Positions 14,943 to 23,166 are shown, counted from the stretch's first letter. The stretch: DNA of 24,206 nt from Spirochaetaceae bacterium (GCA_031273985.1 JAISQV010000228.1:1-24206), one strand, 5' to 3'. Notes: a model not told the origin generated them from the letters alone. A program made the numbers and translations.

Positions 14943-15752
14943 CTAAGACCTGAAATTGTTAAAGAAGTTCTGATAAAAGTTATTTACGCCCCCGGCCAAT
15001 TTCCCGACGCTTCCGCCTATACCTCCGAAATTGTTGCTGTTCCGGCTTTTTTCCCACGCGTCGTAAGCCTTCTCCCCGAAGTTCCACCCTGACGAAGCCC
15101 CCTGAATACCCCCTACCAAAACGTTCTCCCAACTGGGCGCCGCCTGGTCTATGCGCCAGTCGAAGTCGCTCTGCCCGAGTTTCGCTATGCCCCTGTTGTA
15201 CGCGTCCTGGGCGGCCTTGGCCTCGGCGCGGTAGCCGCCGCTCTCCCAGCTCCGCTTCTCCCGGTCCAGGTCCTCACGGGCCTGGCCTGCCTGGGTAACC
15301 AGGCTGTCAAGCTGCCCCTGGTTTTCCCGGCCCTGCAGCCCCGCGTTCCGGGCCAGGGCCGCCTCCTCGTAAGCCCGTGCCAGGCCCCCCGCCCCGTTGC
15401 CCCGCGTGCCGCTCATGCCCTCGGCGGCAAGGGACGCGCCGGTGCTGGCCGCCGTGCCTATCAGCGCGTCCTGTATCCCGTAGGCCTGGCCCAGCAGCCC
15501 CGTGTTGAACTGCCCCACGGCCTGGTTGACCCCGGCGTCAAGCCGCCGCCCCTGCAGGGCTATCTGGCCCTGCGCCTCGCTCCGCTCGATGCCCCACTGC
15601 GCGTCGCTGTAAGTCTTCCCCAGCAGGTACTGCTGCCAGGCCGTCTCCTTCTGGCGCTCGAGCTGTTCCTGCTCCCGTTTGCTTTGCGTTACGCTGCCGA
15701 ATATGCCCGCAAGCCCGCCCAGTATTGAAAAACCAAGGGTAAAAGGATCCAT
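14943..15752 (-). CDS. internal virion protein with hydrophobic N-terminus (gp14-like position)
   Basis: This 269-residue protein begins MDPFTLGFSILGGLAGIFGS, a hydrophobic, glycine-rich stretch, and continues as polar helical sequence rich in Gln, Ala and Gly (about residues 25-200). The C-terminus is Asn/Phe/Gly-rich. Small internal proteins with a membrane-active N-terminus form the outer-membrane pore during DNA ejection in T7 (gp14), and the position right after the tail-tube proteins fits. The start is the ATG at 15752, whose A is the last base of the previous stop (TGATG), with GGAGA upstream; a longer frame beginning at 15788 lies inside the upstream gene and is less likely. There is no recognisable enzyme motif. 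Confidence 0.66.
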   Translation of the reverse strand: MDPFTLGFSILGGLAGIFGSVTQSKREQEQLERQKETAWQQYLLGKTYSDAQWGIERSEAQGQIALQGRRLDAGVNQAVGQFNTGLLGQAYGIQDALIGTAASTGASLAAEGMSGTRGNGAGGLARAYEEAALARNAGLQGRENQGQLDSLVTQAGQAREDLDREKRSWESGGYRAEAKAAQDAYNRGIAKLGQSDFDWRIDQAAPSWENVLVGGIQGASSGWNFGEKAYDAWEKSRNSNNFGGIGGSVGKLAGGVNNFYQNFFNNFRS

Positions 15753-18214
15753 CAGTTCGTCTCCGCGTTTACGCTTAAAATACGGCACCGCGTGGGCGCC
15801 GAATGGCTCAACTCAAAAAACACGTCGTACTCCCAACCGCCGGGAAAGTTCACCTTCACCACGCCGGAAAAGGGCCCGTCGCGGGAAATAAAGGTTTCCT
15901 CCCCGTTGGGCAGGGACCTGACGCGGGGCATGAAGCTGTCAAGAAACCGTATCAGGAGATTCTTGATATTGTTCTGCTTCATCCTCTCATTGGCGATAAC
16001 CGGCATACTGCGGATAAGGCTCGCGTAGGGGTAGCCTACCCGCATGGTATGTCCGGGCACGGGGGCCTTGTCCGTGCCGAACACGGCGTCATCCGTCTCA
16101 TCGTAGACCACGGCGCCGCCGTCATAATCCGCGCCGCTGCCGTCCCAGTCCCGGTAACTGTCCAGAAACACCTCCGGGCCCTCCTCCGTGAGGAGTTCCA
16201 GAAAAAACCGCGCTCCCCGCTTCAGGACCAGGTACACCTCGTCGCCGCCGCTTTCCCCCGGCATGGTGGCCACGCTCCTGACGCTTCCCTCCGTGGTAAC
16301 GCGGCTCCAGGCGAAGGTGCCGCTCCCGCGCTCATAGAGCAGGGTAGCCAGGGCGCCGTCCTGCCTTGAGACAAAGATTTTAGTGTACGGGGAAGAAACG
16401 AAGTCGAAGTCGAAGGCCGGGCTCTCATGAAGCATGGCGGGGCTGAGCATGGCCATATTATTGGCGCGGAAATTATTGTCCTGCTGGGGAATATAGTATT
16501 CCACGAGGGCCCTGCCGCCGGCCTGAAAGAAACAGAAAGCGTCTCCCACGCTGGTGCCCTGAATACGGTCGCTTCCGTAGCGGCTGTTAAGAACGGCCTG
16601 CACATTGGTAGCGTTCACGCCGGAAGGGATAACCCACTCGGCGGTCTCGGTTCCCACGAGAATATGCTTGTTCTGGCCGATCCAGCGGATGGCGTCGCTC
16701 ATATCGCTGGCAATCTCGAACGTAAAACCGTCATCGGCGGTAGGGTAGCGGTCCTCGATAATGTTGACGGTATAGAACGGGATATAAATATCCGTTGAAC
16801 TCGTTATTCTGTTCAATACTTTTGAAAGGAGCGTTTCGGGATAGCCGTAATACCATTCGGTGCCTTTTGCCGTGTCCAGGCCGTAGCGCATGGTTGCCAT
16901 GATTCGGGTCTCCGCGTCATTAGCCTGGAACGCCTGGTTTTCGGTGTATCTGGTTCTTTCCACGACGGTCCAGTTTTCCCAAGTTTTATTCCAGTCAGAG
17001 TCGCTGGCGAAAAAGGCGGTGCAGAAAGCGTCGATTTCCGATTGAAAATAGGCGCTGGCCTGCCCGTAAAGAGCGCAGGCGTTTTCCGGGAATGTCAACG
17101 TTGCCAGAACGGCCTCCGTATCGGGCGTTCCCTCCCCGTCGCCCCCGAATTTTTTATTCAGCACTATCTGGGTCTGATGCGCGTAGGTTTTTATATAAAA
17201 CGTATGCTCCTCGACCCCGTAAAAAGGCAGTTCCCCGTCATTCGTTACCGCCTTGTAGTAGGCTGCGGTTCTCGTTACCGGGTCGTTTTCCCAGCTCTCG
17301 AATTGGGCTTTCTTCGCTTCAAGCTCCGCTTCTATAACCTGGTAATTAAAAATCTCGATTTTGGCGTTTTCCGATAAGGTTATGACGGCCCCGCTCATAT
17401 CGGTAATTACGGCATCGTCAAAAAAACCGGAATCCGTGTGATATTCCTCGGGCCTGCGGGTAAACCGTATCGCGTCTATTTCCTTGTCTATTATTATCTT
17501 GTCGGGAGCTTCCGGCTCTATGGAGCCGAGCACCACGACATATTCCCGCTGTTCCGTAAGAAACAAATCGTAAGTTGAAAAATTGTAATAATCGTTTGAC
17601 TTCGAGGCGAATATTCTCTGCCTGTTGTTTTTAGTCCCGGCAAACACTACCCGCCCGTTAAAGAATGTTACCGCGCAGGGGTAATTTCCGGGACTCTTCA
17701 GATACCCGCTGTAGGTTTCGTCATATTCCGTAACGGCTTCCAGCTCGCCTGTGATGTGTACGGCCACCTTGTTGAGAACGGGGAACAGGTCTGTTTGCAG
17801 GCTGCCGTCAACAAGCCGCACCCGCAACGGCGCGTAATTCTCATGCGTGAGAATCATCATGTCATAATTCTGCGCGTACTGCACCTCGTGAATCTCTTCC
17901 AGCGTCTGGTACAGGGGCGTCTGCGCGCTGCTTGTTACCGGGCTTCCCACGGGCTGCCCGTCCCGGTACATCCGCATCATGCCGGGGCTGAGAAACAAGA
18001 GAAAGCCCGACTCCCGGTCCAGAATGAAGGGTATAATCCGCCCCTCTGCGGGAAGCTCCGCCAGCCGCTTCATCCCGCGGCGGCGGCTTACCCCGCCGGT
18101 GGGAATAACGTCGAAGTTCTCAATCCTGCTGGCCCCCTGGTAGTACTGGGGCAAATCGATCCTGCCGAAAAGGGTTTCGGACAGTTCCCCCGCGGCGAAG
18201 TTAGTAATCAGCAC
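15752..18214 (-). CDS. tail tubular protein B-like (T7 gp12 type) nozzle protein
   Basis: This 820-residue protein begins with the pattern typical of T7 gp12-like tail proteins: NFAAGELSETLFGRIDLPQY, then RIENFDVIPTGGV with a basic RRRGM. These proteins form the lower tail nozzle below the gatekeeper ring and hold the DNA in. About 255-490 is an inserted region (Glu/Lys/Ala-rich helices, then Trp/Tyr-rich strands) whose DNA is visibly poorer in GC than its surroundings. The conserved body resumes with IRWIGQNKHILVGTETAEWV and ends in beta-rich sequence. The start is GTG at 18214, overlapping the upstream gene by 14 bases, with only a weak G-rich site upstream, so translational coupling is likely. 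It ends exactly at the next gene's start. Confidence 0.8.
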   Translation of the reverse strand: MLITNFAAGELSETLFGRIDLPQYYQGASRIENFDVIPTGGVSRRRGMKRLAELPAEGRIIPFILDRESGFLLFLSPGMMRMYRDGQPVGSPVTSSAQTPLYQTLEEIHEVQYAQNYDMMILTHENYAPLRVRLVDGSLQTDLFPVLNKVAVHITGELEAVTEYDETYSGYLKSPGNYPCAVTFFNGRVVFAGTKNNRQRIFASKSNDYYNFSTYDLFLTEQREYVVVLGSIEPEAPDKIIIDKEIDAIRFTRRPEEYHTDSGFFDDAVITDMSGAVITLSENAKIEIFNYQVIEAELEAKKAQFESWENDPVTRTAAYYKAVTNDGELPFYGVEEHTFYIKTYAHQTQIVLNKKFGGDGEGTPDTEAVLATLTFPENACALYGQASAYFQSEIDAFCTAFFASDSDWNKTWENWTVVERTRYTENQAFQANDAETRIMATMRYGLDTAKGTEWYYGYPETLLSKVLNRITSSTDIYIPFYTVNIIEDRYPTADDGFTFEIASDMSDAIRWIGQNKHILVGTETAEWVIPSGVNATNVQAVLNSRYGSDRIQGTSVGDAFCFFQAGGRALVEYYIPQQDNNFRANNMAMLSPAMLHESPAFDFDFVSSPYTKIFVSRQDGALATLLYERGSGTFAWSRVTTEGSVRSVATMPGESGGDEVYLVLKRGARFFLELLTEEGPEVFLDSYRDWDGSGADYDGGAVVYDETDDAVFGTDKAPVPGHTMRVGYPYASLIRSMPVIANERMKQNNIKNLLIRFLDSFMPRVRSLPNGEETFISRDGPFSGVVKVNFPGGWEYDVFFELSHSAPTRCRILSVNAETN

Positions 18215-18962
18215 GGCCCGACAACCCCAATTCTTCCGCCCACCACTTCCGCGGGCTCTGGCGGGAGGCCGCGGCGCTGAGGCTCGCCTCTTCCGCCGCC
18301 TGGCTTATAAGCATCGCCTCCTGCAGCAACTGCGTGTGCAGCCCCGGCTGGTCCGAGAGCTTCATGGCGAAGCGCGCCGCCAGCGTCAGTTCCAGATACT
18401 GCCAGAACTTCGGCTCGTAGGGCTCGTTGGCCGGCAGGCGGTAATCAGGATAATCCTCCCCGCCCTCCGGGTCTTCGGGCAGCGGGCCGGTTATGTCCGC
18501 CGGGCGGCCCGAGGTAACGGTCAGCTCCGTCTCCTCCCCCGGAAACCCCCCGCTCATATATTCCATCTCCATAACGTCTCCGGGCCTCCCCGCGCTTATA
18601 TGCCCTCTGGGCCCCAGCGCCCTGCCGTTACTGATGTAGAGCAGCTCCGCCTTTTCCCGCGCCGTGCGGAGAAAGCGCCCCTCCACGATAAACGCCGCGT
18701 TGTCCTGCAGCTCCATGGGCCGGGCGCAGTCAAAGGGCAGGTCGTAGACAAAGGGGAAGTCGCCGGGAAGGTGCGGCATTCCCGTCCGGGCAAGCCGGGC
18801 GCGTTTCCGCCCGCCCCGCCAGGGCACCTCGGAAAGCGCCTCCAGCCACGCGGCCAGGTAGTATTCCCTCGCCATACGAAAAACCGCGTCCGGCCCGTCG
18901 GAAAGCGGGGAATGCCCCGCGTTGAGCAGCGCCCGGTTTACCAGGCCCCGGTCCATATTCAT
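18201..18962 (-). CDS. tail tubular protein A-like (T7 gp11 type) gatekeeper
   Basis: This 253-residue protein begins with a pattern shared by tail tubular A and head-tail connector proteins: a helical 'VNRALLNAGHSPLSD' start, then a long helix ending '...YYLAAWLEALSEVPW'. In T7-like tails it forms a 12-fold ring between portal and nozzle. The middle is beta-rich (FVYDLPFDC...LLYISNGRA) and the C-terminus is helical (about residues 195-230). It is the first gene after the terminator that follows the cement gene, which separates head from tail genes. The ATG at 18962 has GAGAAGG seven bases upstream. It overlaps the nozzle gene by 14 bases. Confidence 0.75.
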   Translation of the reverse strand: MNMDRGLVNRALLNAGHSPLSDGPDAVFRMAREYYLAAWLEALSEVPWRGGRKRARLARTGMPHLPGDFPFVYDLPFDCARPMELQDNAAFIVEGRFLRTAREKAELLYISNGRALGPRGHISAGRPGDVMEMEYMSGGFPGEETELTVTSGRPADITGPLPEDPEGGEDYPDYRLPANEPYEPKFWQYLELTLAARFAMKLSDQPGLHTQLLQEAMLISQAAEEASLSAAASRQSPRKWWAEELGLSGRADY

Positions 18963-18979
18963 GCGTGTACCTTCTCGGC

Positions 18980-19008
18980 AAAAAAACCCCGGAGGGATTC
19001 CTCCGGGG
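18980..19008 (-). terminator. strong intrinsic terminator after capsid/cement genes
   Basis: On the minus strand a perfect 9-bp GC-rich stem (CCCCGGAGG with CCTCCGGGG, arms 19000-19008 and 18987-18995, four-base loop) is followed at once by seven T's (18980-18986). This is a textbook factor-independent terminator. It lies inside an otherwise continuous operon, between cement and tail genes, so it is probably leaky and makes head proteins more abundant than tail proteins, as Tphi does after the capsid gene of T7. Confidence 0.85.
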
Positions 19009-19020
19009 GGCAGGGGTTAC

Positions 19021-19043
19021 GCGCCGCCTTATACCGGCGGCGC
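19021..19043 (-). repeat. GC-rich hairpin between cement stop and terminator
   Basis: GCGCCGCC (19021-19028) pairs perfectly with GGCGGCGC (19036-19043) across a seven-base loop. It starts four bases after the cement-gene stop codon and precedes the terminator in the transcript. With no T-run of its own, it probably protects the 3' end of the head-gene mRNA or adds to termination. Confidence 0.55.
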
Positions 19044-19047
19044 CTCT

Positions 19048-19419
19048 TTATTTACCCGCGTAGGGTACGAGGTTTCCCGTGATGACGCCGGCGGTGAACG
19101 TGCCGGTTTTCGCTACGGCAACCCGCAGGTACGGCCCTTCGCCCGGCGACAGCACCACGCTGCAGACGCCGGCCTTGAGCTGGTCCAGGGTAAAGGTGTT
19201 TTTCCCTATGTCCACCCAGCCGGAGGAACCGTCGGGACCGCACTGTACCGTAACGGTTACCGCCGTGCCGCCCGCAATGTCTTCGGCGGCGAAAACATCC
19301 GCCCGCATATTGCCGATGTTGGCCTTCCCCAGGTTGATGATGTCAGGCAAAGCAGTACCGCTCCCGCTCATATCCAGGCTTCCGAAACTCAGGCTGCTGT
19401 CATAATTTACGTTGCCCAT
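19048..19419 (-). CDS. capsid cement / decoration protein, Bbp16-like
   Basis: This 123-residue protein is predicted to be mostly beta-strand. It has the pattern of small capsid-stabilising proteins next to epsilon15/BPP-1-type capsids: an N-terminal tail, an IINLG segment (about residues 27-31), strands such as AVTVTVQC, then SGWVDIG and a C-terminal strand near PYLRVAV. BPP-1 Bbp16 and epsilon15 gp10 play this part, binding the outside of the shell. The ATG at 19419 has AGGAGGGG nine bases upstream; the frame is open further upstream but that is shadow of the capsid gene. It follows the capsid gene by 14 bases and precedes two hairpins and the terminator. The family assignment is by resemblance from memory and position. 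Confidence 0.62.
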   Translation of the reverse strand: MGNVNYDSSLSFGSLDMSGSGTALPDIINLGKANIGNMRADVFAAEDIAGGTAVTVTVQCGPDGSSGWVDIGKNTFTLDQLKAGVCSVVLSPGEGPYLRVAVAKTGTFTAGVITGNLVPYAGK

Positions 19420-19433
19420 ACTGCGCCCCTCCT

Positions 19434-20399
19434 TTAGGCTACGTGCTCTTCCGTGTCGCTGATGGCCTCTACGGTACGGACGCGGAAATTCCTGAGCATG
19501 GTGATGGGCCGCCCCCAGGGGTCCGTGGCGGTAAACACCACGTTCGGCTTCTTGTAGGCGGCCTTGTCGATGATGTCCAGCGCGGTGTAGTTCCCGTAAA
19601 TCGCGTAGGTGGGCGCGCCCTGGGCCAGCCTCCTGCCCTTGGAAAGAATCACGTCCACCAGGTCCTCCGGGTCGTGGTCGGGCGCGATATTCGCCAGGCG
19701 GATAATGCTCCGGGGGTTTTCCAGGGCTATGCCCCACTGCAGTTTGAAGTAGGTCCGTAGCACCTGGTAGGTGCCCCCGTTACCGTCGTCCTTATCCTGC
19801 TTGCCCCTGCGCTCCACGCTGACACCGGCGGTGCCTATCCCGCGGGGGTATATCCCGTGCAGGTAGGTGTCCCCCAGGGCCACGAGGTAGACGCTGGTCA
19901 AGTCCGTTCCCGTGCCGCCCATATCAATGACGAACTTGCCGTCAATCTTGGCCAGCCGGGTGGCGAAGCCGTCCACGCCGTTCTTGGCGTTGGCCGTCCG
20001 CTTCCCGTAGATGAAGTTTTCCGCCTGCTGGATGCCCATCCCGTTTATGATGCCCACGGCCTCCGTGCGCTGCACGGCGTCGGCGTCCCCCGAATGAAGG
20101 GCCAGGTCCGCGTCAACCTCGGAGAGGGCCTGATACATACCCGTGTGCTCCTCGACGGTACTCGTCTGGGTGGCCACGGCCTTGGTGCCCTGGTAGTAAT
20201 CCCGCGTCGCGGCTACCTGCAGGCCGCTCCTCCGCACAATCTTGTGCGTCGTCCCGTCGTTCGCCTGCGTAAAAGGCATATCGCGCAGTATCTCGTTCGT
20301 CTGCTGGATAACCTCCACGATGCGGAACGGCCAGGGCTCCGAAGAGCGCCTGACAATCTCGATGGCGGTCAGTCTGTCCGCCACATTTAGTGTTGGCAT
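19434..20399 (-). CDS. major capsid protein (epsilon15 gp7 / BPP-1 type)
   Basis: This 321-residue protein resembles the HK97-fold major capsid proteins of epsilon15 and BPP-1 in length, start and middle motifs. The N-terminal helix (about residues 5-35) leads to LRDMPFTQANDGTTHK (about 38-53), a pattern I recognise from this family. Later segments include AENFIYGKR (about 125-133), LRTYFKLQWGIALENPRSI (about 214-232) and a C-terminal FTATDPWGRPITML. It follows a scaffold gene and precedes a cement gene, the expected order. The ATG at 20399 has AGGAG ten bases upstream. Hundreds of copies would build the shell, so high expression is expected and the downstream terminator fits that. Confidence 0.85.
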   Translation of the reverse strand: MPTLNVADRLTAIEIVRRSSEPWPFRIVEVIQQTNEILRDMPFTQANDGTTHKIVRRSGLQVAATRDYYQGTKAVATQTSTVEEHTGMYQALSEVDADLALHSGDADAVQRTEAVGIINGMGIQQAENFIYGKRTANAKNGVDGFATRLAKIDGKFVIDMGGTGTDLTSVYLVALGDTYLHGIYPRGIGTAGVSVERRGKQDKDDGNGGTYQVLRTYFKLQWGIALENPRSIIRLANIAPDHDPEDLVDVILSKGRRLAQGAPTYAIYGNYTALDIIDKAAYKKPNVVFTATDPWGRPITMLRNFRVRTVEAISDTEEHVA

Positions 20400-20411
20400 A
20401 CTAAAATACTC

Positions 20412-21182
20412 CTAATCGGTTTTTTCCGCCGAGAAATCCCACTTCTCGTTCATGTAGTCCCGTTCCCCGCCGGTATCGTTTCCCCGGTGGGCCAGGTCCT
20501 CCTGAAGCGCGGTTCCCAGCGCGATAAAGGCCCGCACAATCTCGGGCCTGCCGGCAAGCCCGGCGGCCTGCAGCCGTTGCAAAACGTCACCCGTACCGGC
20601 GCCGCGCCGCAGCATCTTCATGGCGTGGTCATACCTCTCGCCGTATTCCTTCTGCAGCGCCTCGTCGGTAGCGGCCATCTCGGCCAGCATCGCCTGCCGC
20701 CGGGCCTCCTCCTGCCGGGCCGCCCCCTCGCGCGTCAGCTTCCACACCGCCTGCGCCTGCGCGTCCGTCAGGCGCGCCGCGTGCGCTATCGGCAGAAACG
20801 TCCCGGTCTCCTGCTCTTTGGACAAACTGTAACCTTCGGGCTTTTCGGGGTACCCCAGATTCCGCCAAAAAGCCTCGACATCCTCCGGTTTCGCGTCGCT
20901 CCCGGGGATGGCGCTCCGGCCCGCAAGCTCGAAGTAACCCTTCGCAAGGTCGTCGAGCTTCTTGAAGGCCGAAAGCTTTTTGGCAAGCTCCGGGTTTTCC
21001 CGTATCTCGCCGGAAAGCTGCTGTGTCCACGCGGCAAGCTGTACGCCGCCTTCTCCCGTTCCGCCGTCCCCTTCGGGGCCGCTCCCGGTTTGACCGCCGC
21101 CCGCCGGTACCGTTGCCGCATCAGTCGGGTTGGCGGGTGGTACGTCCCCGTTACCTCCGGACATCACATCCTGTAAACTCAT
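20412..21182 (-). CDS. capsid scaffold / head assembly protein
   Basis: This 256-residue protein has the features of phage scaffolding proteins. The N-terminus is disordered (Gly, Pro, Thr, about residues 1-50). A helix follows with ENPELAKKLSAFKKLDDLAKGY, then an IPGSDAKPEDVEAFWRNLG segment and PEKPEGYSL. The C-terminal half (about 130-235) is a charged helix of Ala, Glu, Arg and Gln. These patterns match T7 gp9-like and related scaffolds that guide capsid assembly and then leave. It lies between the small Bbp19-like gene and the capsid gene, with a three-base gap upstream. The ATG at 21182 has GAGGAG upstream, with a further GAGG closer to the start. Confidence 0.82.
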   Translation of the reverse strand: MSLQDVMSGGNGDVPPANPTDAATVPAGGGQTGSGPEGDGGTGEGGVQLAAWTQQLSGEIRENPELAKKLSAFKKLDDLAKGYFELAGRSAIPGSDAKPEDVEAFWRNLGYPEKPEGYSLSKEQETGTFLPIAHAARLTDAQAQAVWKLTREGAARQEEARRQAMLAEMAATDEALQKEYGERYDHAMKMLRRGAGTGDVLQRLQAAGLAGRPEIVRAFIALGTALQEDLAHRGNDTGGERDYMNEKWDFSAEKTD

Positions 21183-21185
21183 TCC

Positions 21186-21473
21186 TCACTCCTCGTTATG
21201 TAGTTCCGGTATCACGTCCGTGTAGACCTCGATACCGGCCATTCCCAATTTCTCGTACAGAAACACCTTCGCGTACTCGTTGAGCACCCGCTGCTGTTCC
21301 GTTTCGCACACGTCAAAAAAACTCCAGTCGTTGAGCAGCAGCCGGAGCACCTCAAGCCCGTCCGGCGAAAGAAACACCCGCCGTAAAATCTTCCGGTGCT
21401 CTTCCCGCGTCTTCCCCGTCGCGTTCCCCCGCCGCCAGGAAAACCGCAGGCTCCCGGCTTTCTTACCGTCCAT
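21186..21473 (-). CDS. small Bbp19-like phage protein
   Basis: This 95-residue soluble protein has the pattern of small proteins found between portal and scaffold in BPP-1-like phages (Bbp19 family): a basic N-terminus, then '...ILRRVFLSPDGLEVLRLLL' (about residues 29-47), an aromatic SFFD, and a second helix ending EYAKVFLYEKLG (about 66-77). Its role in this family is not known to me. It overlaps the portal gene by 11 bases; the ATG at 21473 has GGAGG in the portal's last codons. It ends three bases before the scaffold gene. Confidence 0.65.
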   Translation of the reverse strand: MDGKKAGSLRFSWRRGNATGKTREEHRKILRRVFLSPDGLEVLRLLLNDWSFFDVCETEQQRVLNEYAKVFLYEKLGMAGIEVYTDVIPELHNEE

Positions 21474-23166
21474 TCCCCGCGCCTCCCGTCATGGCCGCAA
21501 GCGGCGTCCCCGGCCGCACCGGCTCGTTGAGCTTCGTATAGTTTTGCGCCAGCTCCTTCCGCCGCTCCGCCAGGTCCTGCCGCTCCCGCTCCGCCGCCTG
21601 CGCCTCGGCGCGGGCCCGCCGTATCTCAGCCACGTCGTCCTCCTCCCGGATTACCTTCTCCGATACCCCGCTCCAGGAAAAACCCTTCTTCAGAATTTCC
21701 CCGCCGTCTATGTAGTCAAAGGCTTCCATTAGAGACGGCGCCGCCTGCGCCACACTCGCCAGAGCCCCCATGATCTGAATACCCGTCATAATCCCCTGGG
21801 TCTGGTGCGCCCTCCGCTGCGCCTGCGCCAGAACCCCGAGAAATTCAACCCGCATCGCGCTCCGCCGCTCCTGGAGCGCCGCGGGCAGGGGCGGCATCTT
21901 CTCCCGCCGGAAAAGAATGTCCGAGGACCGCTGCACTATCTTCCGCAGCGCCGCGTTCAGGTTCGTTACCATCGTCGAAAGTACCGCCGCCTTCTCCCCC
22001 TGCAGCTCCACCACTTCCGTCGCCGTCATCTGCCGGCTCTGCTGCTGCAGCATCAGAAAAAAATCCACGTGAAACCAGTCTTTAATCCGCTCCTCGAAGT
22101 CCCGCGTTACCTCCAGCGTAATGGGAAAATTCGCCCCCACGTTCACGGGGCTGATTACCTCCCCGCCAGGCTGGTAGTAGTTCCTGCCGTCCGGCACTAT
22201 CTCCTCGTAGCCCTTCATCTTCGCCGGAACGTTCATCGGAGGCCGGGCCGAAAGCTGCGCCACCTGCAGCCGGCTCTCCTCGGTCTTGTGCAGCAGCAGT
22301 ATGTCCCGCACCGCCATCAGCGCGGGCCCTATCCCGTATTTCTTCCCGCTTAACCGCTTCCACCAGAACACCGCGTAGGGAAAATCCTCGTAGCCCCCCT
22401 CCCGGATTATGTGCCCGTGCGCCGTGTCCGCATACACCGACACGTAGGGAAAGGCCCGTGTCATGTTCTGCCCCTCGCCGTTCCGGTTCTTGTACACCGC
22501 GTGCAGTATCTTCAGCCGCCGGCTCTTCGCCCCGTCTTCCCGCCACTGGCCCCGTATCTCACGGGCCAGATTCTCAAGCCCGAAGTACGCCGCCGCCGTC
22601 TCGTAGGTCATCGAGTATTCCCGGAATACCGTGTCCGCCTCGTCGTACTCGTTCGTGTCCAGCCAGCACTCCCGGTTGTTCATCGCGGAGCAGCGGATCC
22701 GGCCCTCTACCGCGTCTTCCTCCACCAGCATGATCCCGTGCCCGAAAACCGCCGCGCTCTCCACAAACTGCGGCATCTGGGAGTACAGGTTCCCCTTGTT
22801 GTACTGCTGGTACAGCTTCCCCTCCGCCTCCTCCAGCCAGTCCTTCACCCCGTAGCGCTTCTCCAGGCCCCCGTCTTCCAGGCCCAGCTTCTGCCACAGG
22901 ATGTTCGGGTTGATGGCGTAGCCGCATATCCCCGAGACAAGCGTCTCAAGGTAATTCGCCGGCCGGCTCGTTATCCGCGAGGGAATCTCGTAGGGCTTCT
23001 CCCCCCCCGCCTCCCCCTCCCGGAACCGCAGTATCACCGAGGATACAAACTGCTGGGCCTTGTCCCAGTCCGCCTCGTAGGGCCGCCGCTCTTCCTTCAG
23101 CCGGTTCAGTTCCCTGGCCAGCGCTTCGGCTTTATCTTTGCCGGGCAATCCTTTCTTGAGTATCAC
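21463..23166 (-). CDS. portal (head-tail connector) protein, 5' end at a junction
   Basis: This protein of about 567 residues belongs to the podovirus head-to-tail connecting (portal) family. The N-terminal ELNRLKEERRPYEADW is the usual first helix. Further on are FPYAVFWWKRLSGKKYGIGP and DILLLHKTEESRLQ (about residues 265-300), then the helix with QMTATEVVELQGEKAAVL (about 378-395), all typical of the clip/stem region. Twelve copies form the ring that passes DNA. The start shown is GTG at 23166, chosen because codons further upstream are the antisense of the propeller repeats; it has no Shine-Dalgarno site. TTG at 23151 has AAGAAAGGA directly before it but too close. The true start may have been lost by recombination. 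The terminase gene expected next to it is absent. Confidence 0.8.
   Translation of the reverse strand: MILKKGLPGKDKAEALARELNRLKEERRPYEADWDKAQQFVSSVILRFREGEAGGEKPYEIPSRITSRPANYLETLVSGICGYAINPNILWQKLGLEDGGLEKRYGVKDWLEEAEGKLYQQYNKGNLYSQMPQFVESAAVFGHGIMLVEEDAVEGRIRCSAMNNRECWLDTNEYDEADTVFREYSMTYETAAAYFGLENLAREIRGQWREDGAKSRRLKILHAVYKNRNGEGQNMTRAFPYVSVYADTAHGHIIREGGYEDFPYAVFWWKRLSGKKYGIGPALMAVRDILLLHKTEESRLQVAQLSARPPMNVPAKMKGYEEIVPDGRNYYQPGGEVISPVNVGANFPITLEVTRDFEERIKDWFHVDFFLMLQQQSRQMTATEVVELQGEKAAVLSTMVTNLNAALRKIVQRSSDILFRREKMPPLPAALQERRSAMRVEFLGVLAQAQRRAHQTQGIMTGIQIMGALASVAQAAPSLMEAFDYIDGGEILKKGFSWSGVSEKVIREEDDVAEIRRARAEAQAAERERQDLAERRKELAQNYTKLNEPVRPGTPLAAMTGGAGNGR

Noticed and set aside
15753..15788. 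Longer N-terminus of the gp14-like internal protein (start at 15788)
   Set aside because: It would add a basic leader inside the upstream gene. The TGATG arrangement with GGAGA at 15752 is better supported.
19420..19737. Longer version of the cement protein starting at 19737
   Set aside because: The extension is His/Arg/Pro-rich antiframe of the capsid gene, and a strong AGGAGGGG precedes the ATG at 19419.
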